Source of the DNA: CBDTTM01 sp965363355
GTDB lineage: Bacteria; Bacillota; Negativicutes; Selenomonadales; Selenomonadaceae
Length of the DNA: 12,024 nucleotides
NCBI GenBank assembly: GCA_965363355.1
Contig: CBDTTM010000068.1
Location: forward strand, 1 to 12,024
Direction of reading: 5' to 3'
In this document: in pieces, positions 1 through 6,497 of the stretch
How positions within the stretch are numbered: position 1 is the first letter of the stretch
Layout of the letters: each line of letters begins with the position of its first letter
The notes under the pieces: generated by a model
The model's input: the letters and a program-made list of their open reading frames with translations, nothing else
Told to the model about the DNA's origin: nothing
The model's database searches: none
Made by a program: the position numbers and the translations under genes

Positions 1-1
1 A

Positions 2-29
2 AGTCCGGATGAGTTTTCTCATCCGGACT
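2..29 (-). terminator. GC-rich hairpin at the window edge, probable second terminator
   Basis: A perfect 12-bp stem (2-13 with 18-29) closes on a 4-nt loop. Read on the minus strand it lies about 35 bases beyond the main rplM-rpsI terminator, and the two bases after the stem are TT before the window ends. A U-tract would have to continue outside the window. On the plus strand the hairpin is followed by AGACCACAA, which is no U-tract, so a plus-strand terminator is unlikely. It could also be a repeated palindromic element, which one window cannot decide. Confidence 0.5.
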
Positions 30-61
30 AGACCACAACATTTGACAAAGAGCCGATTAAA

Positions 62-97
62 CGAAAACCCCGCAAACATTGAGTTTGCGGGGTTTGT
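62..97 (-). terminator. Intrinsic terminator of rplM-rpsI
   Basis: A perfect 13-bp stem (65-77 with 83-95) with a GC-rich core closes on a 5-nt loop. On the minus strand it is followed by a T-rich tail (TTTTCGTTTAAT, counting from the end of the stem). It starts about 25 bases after the rpsI stop codon, with no other gene between, so it should end the rplM-rpsI transcript. Confidence 0.9.
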
Positions 98-121
98 AAT
101 TTCCAGCCGAAGCTGAAGATA

Positions 122-514
122 TCAACGTTTCGAGAACTGTGAAGCCTTGCGGGCTTTTTTCAAGCCGTATTTGCGACGTTCTTTTTCACGTGGATCACGA
201 GTCAAGAATCCAGCTTTTTTCAAAGCAGGACGCAATTCTGCATCCAATTTCAAGAGCGCACGGGAAATACCGTGACGAATCGCTCCAGCCTGACCAGATG
301 CACCGCCACCTTCTACTTTTGCGATTACATCATATTTATCAACCGTTTCAGTCAAGTTCAGTGGTTGTCTGACGATGAGTTCAAGAGTCTTAAGACCAAA
401 GTAAGCTTGCATCTCGCGACCATTAATGATTACGTTGCCTTCACCTGGAACCAGACGAACTCTGGCAACCGAAGTTTTTCTGCGGCCTGTGCCGTAGTAG
501 CTAACCAATGCCAT
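122..514 (-). CDS. rpsI: 30S ribosomal protein S9
   Basis: This gene encodes small-subunit protein S9 (uS9), which sits in the head of the 30S subunit; its C-terminal tail reaches the P-site tRNA. The 130-residue length matches the family. Visible hallmarks are the N-terminal YYGTGRRKTSVARV block, the central GGGASGQAGAIRHGISRAL block, and the basic C-terminal tail ending in SQFSKR, as in most bacterial S9 proteins. The ATG start is preceded by AAGGAGG at good spacing. It lies 24 bases after rplM, the usual partner, and is followed by the terminator at 62-97, so the two form a short operon. Nothing is odd about the sequence. Confidence 0.98.
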   Translation of the reverse strand: MALVSYYGTGRRKTSVARVRLVPGEGNVIINGREMQAYFGLKTLELIVRQPLNLTETVDKYDVIAKVEGGGASGQAGAIRHGISRALLKLDAELRPALKKAGFLTRDPREKERRKYGLKKARKASQFSKR

Positions 515-538
515 AAATATTGTTCCTCCTTCCAGTTA

Positions 539-979
539 TTATCTGATGTTTAATTCGAGTACTTCCGGCTGCTGTGCAGCATGCGGATGTTCAGGACCTG
601 CATAAACATTTAATTTTGTGTATATTTTTGCGCCGAGTCTGTTTTTAGGAAGCATGCCCTTAACAGCCATTTCGACAACTTTTTCCGGCTGAGTAGCTAA
701 CATCTGGCCAGCTGGCGTAAATGTAGTTCCTCCAGTATATCCTGAATGACGGAAATATGTTTTATTAATTAATTTCTTACCTGTAAATACCACTTTATCG
801 GCATTAACAACGATAACGTAATCTCCTGTATCAACATGAGGTGTAAAGGTCGGTTTATGTTTACCGCGAAGAACTTTCGCAACTTCAGCAGCTAATCTAC
901 CTACAGTCTGGCCTTCAGCGTCTACAACATACCATTTACGTTCGATGTTTGACTCATTTGCTATAAACGTTGTTTTCAT
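539..979 (-). CDS. rplM: 50S ribosomal protein L13
   Basis: This gene encodes large-subunit protein L13 (uL13), an early-assembling protein that binds 23S rRNA. The product is 146 residues, close to the usual 142-147. It shows the typical N-terminal WYVVDAEGQTVGRLA segment, the GDYVIVVNADKVVFTGKK strand region and the MLPKNRLG motif, ending in the usual HPHAAQQPE segment. The ATG start has AAGGAGGG eight bases upstream. It is the first gene of the rplM-rpsI operon and follows a structured leader (980-1091) and its own promoter. In many Bacillota rplM directly follows truA; here a 4.3-kb gene separates them. Confidence 0.98.
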   Translation of the reverse strand: MKTTFIANESNIERKWYVVDAEGQTVGRLAAEVAKVLRGKHKPTFTPHVDTGDYVIVVNADKVVFTGKKLINKTYFRHSGYTGGTTFTPAGQMLATQPEKVVEMAVKGMLPKNRLGAKIYTKLNVYAGPEHPHAAQQPEVLELNIR

Positions 980-1091
980 TCAATATCCCTCCTTGTTTCA
1001 TTAACTCTACTTCGATTCTTTCGTAAAGCCAATATACGAAGGTTCGGACCTGACTTCCGGGGCTATGGAAATCTCGGCTAAATCTTCACAT
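980..1091 (-). ncRNA. Structured 5' leader of rplM, probable L13 leader
   Basis: About 110 nt lie between the predicted transcription start (near 1091) and the rplM start codon. On the minus strand the leader can form GAA/UUC plus GGU/ACC around a CCGA loop (1031-1050 region), and a UUCGUA/UACGAA hairpin (1020-1040) whose loop contains UGGCU. That loop can also pair with AGCC segments upstream, which suggests a pseudoknot or alternative fold. Bacillota are known to carry an autoregulatory L13 leader family (Rfam L13_leader) in front of rplM, and position and size fit. I did not match it to the family consensus, so identity is inference. Confidence 0.55.
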
Positions 1092-1097
1092 AAAGAT

Positions 1098-1126
1098 ATT
1101 TTATCAAAAATCAGAATCAAAAGCAA
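1098..1126 (-). promoter_or_regulatory. Candidate sigma-A promoter of rplM-rpsI (proximal)
   Basis: A TTGCTT -35 box (1121-1126) is separated by 17 bp from a TAAAAT -10 box (1098-1103). The predicted start near 1091 falls just before the structured rplM leader. The preceding gene ends about 120 bp upstream, which supports independent transcription of rplM-rpsI. Confidence 0.6.
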
Positions 1127-1141
1127 GTTATATTTTCATCT

Positions 1142-1170
1142 CTTTATCCACAAAATAGTTGTGGATAAAG
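1142..1170. promoter_or_regulatory. Palindrome of two inverted consensus DnaA boxes
   Basis: A perfect inverted repeat with 12-bp arms (1142-1153 and 1159-1170) and a 5-bp centre. Each arm contains an exact TTATCCACA, the consensus DnaA box: at 1144-1152 on plus and 1160-1168 on minus. It lies 16 bp upstream of the proximal rplM -35 box and just downstream of a second candidate promoter. No U-tract follows on either strand, so it is not a standard terminator. DnaA binding is inferred from the motif; the alternative is a plain RNA hairpin at the end of the upstream transcript. Confidence 0.6.
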
Positions 1171-1182
1171 GCAACAAAAAAT

Positions 1183-1211
1183 ATTATATCAGTCTTTAGC
1201 CTTTTTGTATA
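1183..1211 (-). promoter_or_regulatory. Candidate distal promoter upstream of rplM
   Basis: A TATACA -35 box (1206-1211) stands 17 bp from a perfect TATAAT -10 box (1183-1188). The predicted start is near 1176, so a transcript would run through the DnaA-box palindrome at 1142-1170. The -35 box matches the consensus at only four positions and the region is AT-rich, so this is weaker than the proximal promoter. Confidence 0.4.
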
Positions 1212-1249
1212 TAGCAATAAAGCCTTTTCTACAAATAATTAACGATTCT

Positions 1250-4200
1250 TCACAAAGAAGCTGGCATGGGTTTGTGATGTGCCTGCGTATCTTCTTTTTC
1301 CTGATCGTTTAAGGCTGCAGTTTGTTGCTTAGGATCTTTTTCTTTCGCCACAGAAAGCATCAACTTGATTCGATTGAGCTGATTGACTTCACTTACGCCT
1401 GCATCACAATCGACAGCAACAATATTGCTGCCCGGATAGTTACGCAAAAGCTCACGAATCATGCCCTTGCCACTGATATGGTTTGGCAAACAGCCAAATG
1501 GCTGTAGACAAATGATATTTGCGGTACCCGTTTTAATGAGCTTGATCATTTCCCCCGTTAAGAACCAGCCCTCGCCAGCCATGTTGCCAAGCGATATATG
1601 TTTTTTTGCCATATCAGCAATTTCTTTGATGGTATGTGGTGGTAAAAAGCGGTCGCTTTTTTTCAGCGCCTGGCGCATCGGCCGACGGAAAAATTCAAGT
1701 ACTTGAATAAACATCTCCGATTTCAACTTATCGGTAAATTTACCATCAAGCAGACGATATTTTACAATATCATCAAATGCCATATAGAGATAAAAATCAA
1801 CCAATGCTGGCATGACGACTTCTGCACCTTCGTCAGCCAATATTTTTTCAATGTGATTATTGGCAATCGGATGATATTTCACCAAAATTTCACCGACAAT
1901 ACCCACTTTAGGTTTCCAGACATTTTCCTTGATTGGCAAATGGTCGAAATCATAAACGATTTGCTTGAGATTTTTACTATATTGGCGATAGCTGCCATTT
2001 TCTAGTTCCGTCCGGCAACGTTCCATCCAGCTGTTAAAGAGCGTTTCCACGGAGCCGGCAACAGCCTCATACGGACGAACGCGATTGACGACCTGCATCA
2101 ATACATCGGCATAGACGGTGCTTTTTAAAATATCGACAAAGCCTGCCGTATTCAATGAAAACTCATCTTGTTCAAGTCCCCAGCAAGCAAACACCGGTAC
2201 CTGTGGATACCCCGCATCTTTAAGTGCTTTTCGCATAAGATTAAGGTAGTTCGTCGCCCGGCAAGCACCACAAGTTTGAAATAACATGATGGATGTATGA
2301 TCCGGGTCGCATTTGCCTGATTTTATAGCAGCCAAAAGCTGTCCAATAACGACAATAGCCGGATAGCACATATCGTTATTTACATAGCGAAGACCTAAGT
2401 CAATGGCTTCGGTTTTTGGCAAGTCAGGAATCAGCATTTTATAGCCATATTTTTTCAAAGCTGCTGTTATCAAGGAAAAGTGGATTGGCGCCATTTGCGG
2501 AGCCAGTATCGTATGGACTTTTTTGCACGCAGCAGTAAATTTAGGCCTTGGTACTGGTACCACAGGTTCTGTCTGTAGAGGTTTGCCTTCTTTCATCGCT
2601 GCCATCAAGGAACGCAGTCTTATCCTAGCCGCGCCAAGATTACTGACTTCATCCAATTTAATCATCGTATAGATGCGATTATGCTGCTCTAGAATTTCTT
2701 TTACCTGACCGATCGTAATGGCATCCAGCCCACAGCCAAATGAACTGAGTTGAATCAATGTTAGATTTTCGTGTTCGCTTACATAATCTGCCGCATGATA
2801 AAGCCTTGCGTGATAACTCCATTGATTGACGATTTGAAGATTCTCTGCCTTTACTGGCAGATGATATACAGCATCTTCTGATAAAACCGGCATTCCATAA
2901 GACTGAATCATTTCTGGGATTCCATGGTTGATTTCAGGATCAATATGGTATGGCCGCCCGACTAGCAAAATAGCCGGCAAATTCTCTCTTTGCACAAGCT
3001 CTAATATTTGTTCGCCATAAGCACGCACATCTTTTTTATACTGATCCAATTCTCCATAAGCAGCATCGACAGCCTTAGCGATTTCATGTTTCTTCAAGCC
3101 TTCAATAGCCAACTCTTCACTGAGCCGCACGAGTAAGCGATCTCTATCATTGAGCGGCAAAAATGGCTGCATGAAGGTAATATTTTCTTTTCGCAAAATA
3201 TCCATATTCGCCCGAATGTTTTCTGCATAAGATGCAACCACCGGACAATTATAATGGTTATCCGATGTATTGAAATCATCCGCTATGTTATAGGGAATAC
3301 AAGGATAAAAAATCTTTTTGACGCCATGCTCGATCAAATCCATGATATGCCCATGAACAATTTTAGCTGGATAGCACAATGAATCTGAAGGAACTGTAGC
3401 CATGCCTTTATAATACATTGCCGCCGATGATTTTCCCGATAAAACAACTTTATAGCCTAGTTCCGTGAATAAAGTGAACCAGAACGGATAGTCTTCATAC
3501 ATATTCAAGGTACGAGGCAAACCAATTTCACCGCGAACAGCATTCTCAATCGGTTTGTAAAATGAAAATAGGCGTTCATACTTATACGCGTAAATGTTAG
3601 GCACCTTTTTCGTGGTTTGAACTTGCCCTATGCCACGCTCACAACGATTTCCCGTATGATATTTTTCACCATTAGGGAAATTTTGCGTAGTGATCAAACA
3701 TTGATTGCCACAGCCCTTGCAACGATGTGATGTGCTATGTACCGAAAACGCATCAATCGCCTCGGCTGAAAGAATCGCAGAGCTTTCCTGGCAACGTTCT
3801 TTGGCAAGAACCGCCATGCCATAGGCCCCCATAAGGCCAGCGATATCTGGGCGAACTACAGGACGTTCAAGCAGCAATTCCATTGAGCGAAGAACTGCAT
3901 CATTATAAAAAGTCCCGCCTTGGACAACAATCGCGTTCCCTAGGTCATCGACATCTTTGATCTGAATTACCTTAAACAACGCATTTTTGATGACAGAAAG
4001 TGCTATACCCGCAGAAATATCACTTACAGAAGCACCTTCTTTTTGTGCTTGTTTAACCTTTGAATTCATAAATACCGTGCAGCGCGTGCCTAAATCGACC
4101 GGTGCGTCCGAATGCATCGCCATCGCCGAAAATTCAGCGGCAGTCATATTGAGCCCTTGGGCAAAATTTTCAATGAAAGAACCACAGCCTGCCGAACAAG

Positions 4201-5527
4201 CCTCATTTAATGTGATCTGACTGATGTTGCCATCTTTAACAAAAAAGCACTTCATATCTTGCCCGCCTATATCGAGAACAAATGTGACCTCTGGACAAAA
4301 TTCTTGTGCAGCCCGCAAATGAGCAAACGTTTCAACCTCACCAAAATCGGCGTGAACAGCTGCCTTTATGATATATTCTCCATACCCGGTAGTTCCGGTA
4401 TAAGCAATTTTTGTTTCATCGTTCATTGCAGCATAAAGTTCTTTTAATTCATGAACTACTGTATTTAATGGTGAGCCTTGATTGCTGCCATACGAACTAT
4501 ATAAAACTTCCTTATTCTCACCGATGAGTACGATCTTTGTTGTTGTTGAACCAGCATCGATGCCTAAGTAAGCATTTCCTTTGTAAGTAGCCAAATCACC
4601 TCTGGCGACCTTATCTTTATCATGACGTTCTTTAAAACTCTTATATTCCATTTCATCTTTAAATAAAACAAATCGTGCTGTTTCCGCCTGATCCGTCAAT
4701 GTACTTTTCTTTTGCAAACGTTCTTGCACATTGGCAAAATCTACAATTTCAGCTTCTTCAGCTAAGGCTGCACCAATTGCAACAAAATAGCAGGCATCTT
4801 CAACCGGAACAACATTTTCTTTTTTTAAATTCAGTGTTTCGATGAAACGCTTCTTCAGCTGCGGCAAAAAATGCAATGGACCACCTAAAAAAGCAATGTT
4901 CCCATCAATGGGACGGCCTTGTGCTAAATTGCCAATCGTCTGATTGACAACCGCTTGAAAAACCGATAAAGCAATATCCGCTTTTGCCGCGCCATCATTC
5001 ATCAACGCTTGGATATCGGTTTTGGCAAAGACACCACAGCGAGAAGCAATGGTATAGATTTGCTTGCCCTTTTGTGCCAAAGCGTCAAGCCCAGATGCAT
5101 CGGTATGCAGCAAAGATGCCATATGATCGATAAAAGAGCCAGTACCGCCCGCGCAAACACCATTCATACGTTGTTCTGGCGCTGTGCCAAAATACGTAAT
5201 CTTGGCATCTTCACCGCCAAGCTCCACTGCTGTATTGGTTTGCGGAATAATCTTTTTGACAGCAGCCGCACAAGCAATGACTTCTTGAACAAATGCTAAT
5301 TTGAGTTTTTGTGCAATGCCCATACCGGCAGAACCAGTAACCGCAAAGGAAAAGCTTTGGTTACCGACGATATGGCCTAATGCTGAAACATTTTCCTGCA
5401 CAGCTGTGCCTATTTCCGAAAAATGTCGCAAATACTTTTTGTAAATCAATTGATTTTCTTGATTCAATACAACGACTTTTATTGTTGTAGAACCAATATC
5501 AACTCCAACTTTTAATAATGACTGCAT
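1250..5527 (-). CDS. Giant fused acyl-CoA dehydratase activase / DUF2229 HgdB-like protein
   Basis: A 1425-residue protein of the 2-hydroxyacyl-CoA dehydratase activase family. Residues 1-260 and 318-580 are two BadF/BcrA/HgdC-type ASKHA ATPase modules. Each has a phosphate loop (DIGSTTIK at 10-17, DAGSTTTK at 324-331), a second GG[EQ]D site (104-107, 421-424) and two cysteines 39 residues apart (Cys125/Cys164, Cys444/Cys483). HgdC binds its [4Fe-4S] cluster through two cysteines with this spacing. A Cys cluster follows (603, 606, 610, 629). Two HgdB-like halves then repeat CYP (718, 1054) and FGC (932, 1346) motifs; the first begins with the DUF2229 signature (NMYEDYPFWFT). By analogy, ATP hydrolysis in the front would drive low-potential electrons into clusters in the back. 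The substrate is unknown. The gene has its own promoter and is probably cytoplasmic; I see no signal peptide or membrane segment. The ATG at 5527 is preferred over an in-frame GTG at 5542 that overlaps the ribosome binding site. Confidence 0.85.
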   Translation of the reverse strand: MQSLLKVGVDIGSTTIKVVVLNQENQLIYKKYLRHFSEIGTAVQENVSALGHIVGNQSFSFAVTGSAGMGIAQKLKLAFVQEVIACAAAVKKIIPQTNTAVELGGEDAKITYFGTAPEQRMNGVCAGGTGSFIDHMASLLHTDASGLDALAQKGKQIYTIASRCGVFAKTDIQALMNDGAAKADIALSVFQAVVNQTIGNLAQGRPIDGNIAFLGGPLHFLPQLKKRFIETLNLKKENVVPVEDACYFVAIGAALAEEAEIVDFANVQERLQKKSTLTDQAETARFVLFKDEMEYKSFKERHDKDKVARGDLATYKGNAYLGIDAGSTTTKIVLIGENKEVLYSSYGSNQGSPLNTVVHELKELYAAMNDETKIAYTGTTGYGEYIIKAAVHADFGEVETFAHLRAAQEFCPEVTFVLDIGGQDMKCFFVKDGNISQITLNEACSAGCGSFIENFAQGLNMTAAEFSAMAMHSDAPVDLGTRCTVFMNSKVKQAQKEGASVSDISAGIALSVIKNALFKVIQIKDVDDLGNAIVVQGGTFYNDAVLRSMELLLERPVVRPDIAGLMGAYGMAVLAKERCQESSAILSAEAIDAFSVHSTSHRCKGCGNQCLITTQNFPNGEKYHTGNRCERGIGQVQTTKKVPNIYAYKYERLFSFYKPIENAVRGEIGLPRTLNMYEDYPFWFTLFTELGYKVVLSGKSSAAMYYKGMATVPSDSLCYPAKIVHGHIMDLIEHGVKKIFYPCIPYNIADDFNTSDNHYNCPVVASYAENIRANMDILRKENITFMQPFLPLNDRDRLLVRLSEELAIEGLKKHEIAKAVDAAYGELDQYKKDVRAYGEQILELVQRENLPAILLVGRPYHIDPEINHGIPEMIQSYGMPVLSEDAVYHLPVKAENLQIVNQWSYHARLYHAADYVSEHENLTLIQLSSFGCGLDAITIGQVKEILEQHNRIYTMIKLDEVSNLGAARIRLRSLMAAMKEGKPLQTEPVVPVPRPKFTAACKKVHTILAPQMAPIHFSLITAALKKYGYKMLIPDLPKTEAIDLGLRYVNNDMCYPAIVVIGQLLAAIKSGKCDPDHTSIMLFQTCGACRATNYLNLMRKALKDAGYPQVPVFACWGLEQDEFSLNTAGFVDILKSTVYADVLMQVVNRVRPYEAVAGSVETLFNSWMERCRTELENGSYRQYSKNLKQIVYDFDHLPIKENVWKPKVGIVGEILVKYHPIANNHIEKILADEGAEVVMPALVDFYLYMAFDDIVKYRLLDGKFTDKLKSEMFIQVLEFFRRPMRQALKKSDRFLPPHTIKEIADMAKKHISLGNMAGEGWFLTGEMIKLIKTGTANIICLQPFGCLPNHISGKGMIRELLRNYPGSNIVAVDCDAGVSEVNQLNRIKLMLSVAKEKDPKQQTAALNDQEKEDTQAHHKPMPASL

Positions 5528-5538
5528 TATTATATTCA

Positions 5539-5544
5539 CCACCT
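5539..5544 (-). promoter_or_regulatory. Ribosome binding site that sets the activase start
   Basis: AGGTGG lies 11 nt before the ATG at 5527. The longer reading frame would start at a GTG (5542) inside this site, which leaves no binding site of its own. The family domain also begins directly after the ATG (VGVDIGSTT from residue 7), so the shorter start is favoured. Confidence 0.65.
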
Positions 5545-5603
5545 GAAAAATTCAAATGTTAATGTATAGACTAATCTCTATTGGATTAATTTTAAACAAT
5601 AAT

Positions 5604-5631
5604 ATTATACTATTTCGCTAAAAAGGGTAAA
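5604..5631 (-). promoter_or_regulatory. Candidate promoter of the activase gene
   Basis: TTTACC (5626-5631) and a perfect TATAAT (5604-5609) are separated by 16 bp. The predicted start near 5597 gives a 5' leader of about 70 nt. It sits downstream of the truA terminator, so the big gene should be an independent unit. The stretch 5640-5670 between terminator and promoter is AT-rich and contains an imperfect direct repeat (TCAGTTAAAAT / TCAGTTTTAAAAT on plus). Confidence 0.55.
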
Positions 5632-5673
5632 AAGACCTGCTTTTTTCAGTTAAAATTCAGTTTTAAAATTTCG

Positions 5674-5713
5674 AAAAAAAAAGAATGCCGACAACGACGT
5701 TGTTCAGCATTCC
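5674..5713 (-). terminator. Intrinsic terminator after truA
   Basis: On the minus strand GAATGC (5707-5712) pairs with GCATTC (5683-5688), with an inner ACAAC/GTTGT stem, and nine consecutive T residues follow (5674-5682 read on minus). It lies 11 bases after the truA stop codon and should end the ecf-truA transcript before the activase gene. Confidence 0.9.
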
Positions 5714-5723
5714 AATAATAGCT

Positions 5724-6494
5724 TTAATAATTAACTTTTAAGAGATATAATCCTTGGGCCGGAGCCGTTGCTCCGGCTTTTTTTCGATCATGAGCCGCAA
5801 CGATTTCAGCAAACTTTGCCAAAGTTATTTTTCCTAGCCCAACGTTGACAATTGTTCCCATGATATTCCGTACCATATGATAAAGAAATCCATTGCCCCA
5901 AAACTTAAATTCGATAATATTTCCTGAAGTAGAAATAGAGGCTTCATATAGCGTACGAATAGGCAGCATCGGTGCACTTCCAGCCGCTTGAAAAGACGAA
6001 AAATCATGCTCTCCTAAAAGCATGTCAAGACCTTCTTGCATTGCATCTATATCAAGCGGAGCGCGTATATACCAGCTATAGTGACGCAAAAAAGGATCTT
6101 GCGTATCTCCTTGCTGAATTTTATATATATATATTTTACTCTTGGCACTATGTCTAGCACTAAAATCACGATCCGCATCAGCAGCATCGATAACGACGAT
6201 ATCATCTGGTAAGAGACTATTGGCTGCTCGGACAATTCTCTCTATAGGAATCGTTCCATCCGTAAAAAAATTCACGACTTGCCCACAGGCATGAACCCCC
6301 GCATCCGTACGGCCTGAAGCTGCCATTTCAATGCTATCACCAAAAAGAACCGCCAAATTCTTTTCCAATATGTTTTGAACGGCAATCACATTTGACTGGC
6401 GCTGAAAGCCATGATATTTAGTCCCATCATAAGCAATGGTCAATCGGATATTACGACTGCGCATCTTCATTACATCTTTATGTTCCGGTTTCAT
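5724..6494 (-). CDS. truA: tRNA pseudouridine(38-40) synthase TruA
   Basis: TruA isomerises uridines 38-40 in the anticodon arm of many tRNAs to pseudouridine. The 256-residue product fits the family length (about 245-270). The core begins RLTIAYDGTKYHGFQRQ (residues 17-32). The catalytic aspartate is Asp64 within GRTDAGVHACGQV, and the conserved second half includes FLYHMVRNIMGT and ends in LYLLKVNY. The gene starts three bases after the ecfT stop, so translation is probably coupled. ATG codons at residues 9 and 11 are alternative starts, and none has a strong ribosome binding site; most TruA proteins begin close to RNIRLTIAYDG, so a start at residue 9 or 11 is possible. It is the last gene before a strong terminator, its usual place after ecfT. 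Confidence 0.96.
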   Translation of the reverse strand: MKPEHKDVMKMRSRNIRLTIAYDGTKYHGFQRQSNVIAVQNILEKNLAVLFGDSIEMAASGRTDAGVHACGQVVNFFTDGTIPIERIVRAANSLLPDDIVVIDAADADRDFSARHSAKSKIYIYKIQQGDTQDPFLRHYSWYIRAPLDIDAMQEGLDMLLGEHDFSSFQAAGSAPMLPIRTLYEASISTSGNIIEFKFWGNGFLYHMVRNIMGTIVNVGLGKITLAKFAEIVAAHDRKKAGATAPAQGLYLLKVNY

Positions 6495-6497
6495 CTT

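Noticed and set aside
42..70. Perfect TTGACA on the plus strand at 42-47 as a promoter
   Set aside because: At 16-18 bp spacing the downstream sequence is AAAACC/AAACCC/AACCCC, far from a -10 box, and it runs into the rpsI terminator; no gene follows in that direction.
1142..1170. Palindrome read as the terminator of the activase gene
   Set aside because: The stem is strong but no T-tract follows on either strand (AGAGATG on minus, GCAACAAA on plus), so intrinsic termination is unlikely. I found no clear terminator for that gene.
5527..5542. Longer activase start at GTG 5542 adding MVNII
   Set aside because: That GTG overlaps the AGGTGG ribosome binding site of the ATG at 5527, and the conserved domain begins right after the ATG.
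5646..5669. Imperfect direct repeat TCAGTTAAAAT / TCAGTTTTAAAAT upstream of the activase promoter
   Set aside because: It is short, imperfect and in very AT-rich DNA, where such repeats arise by chance; noted only as a possible operator.
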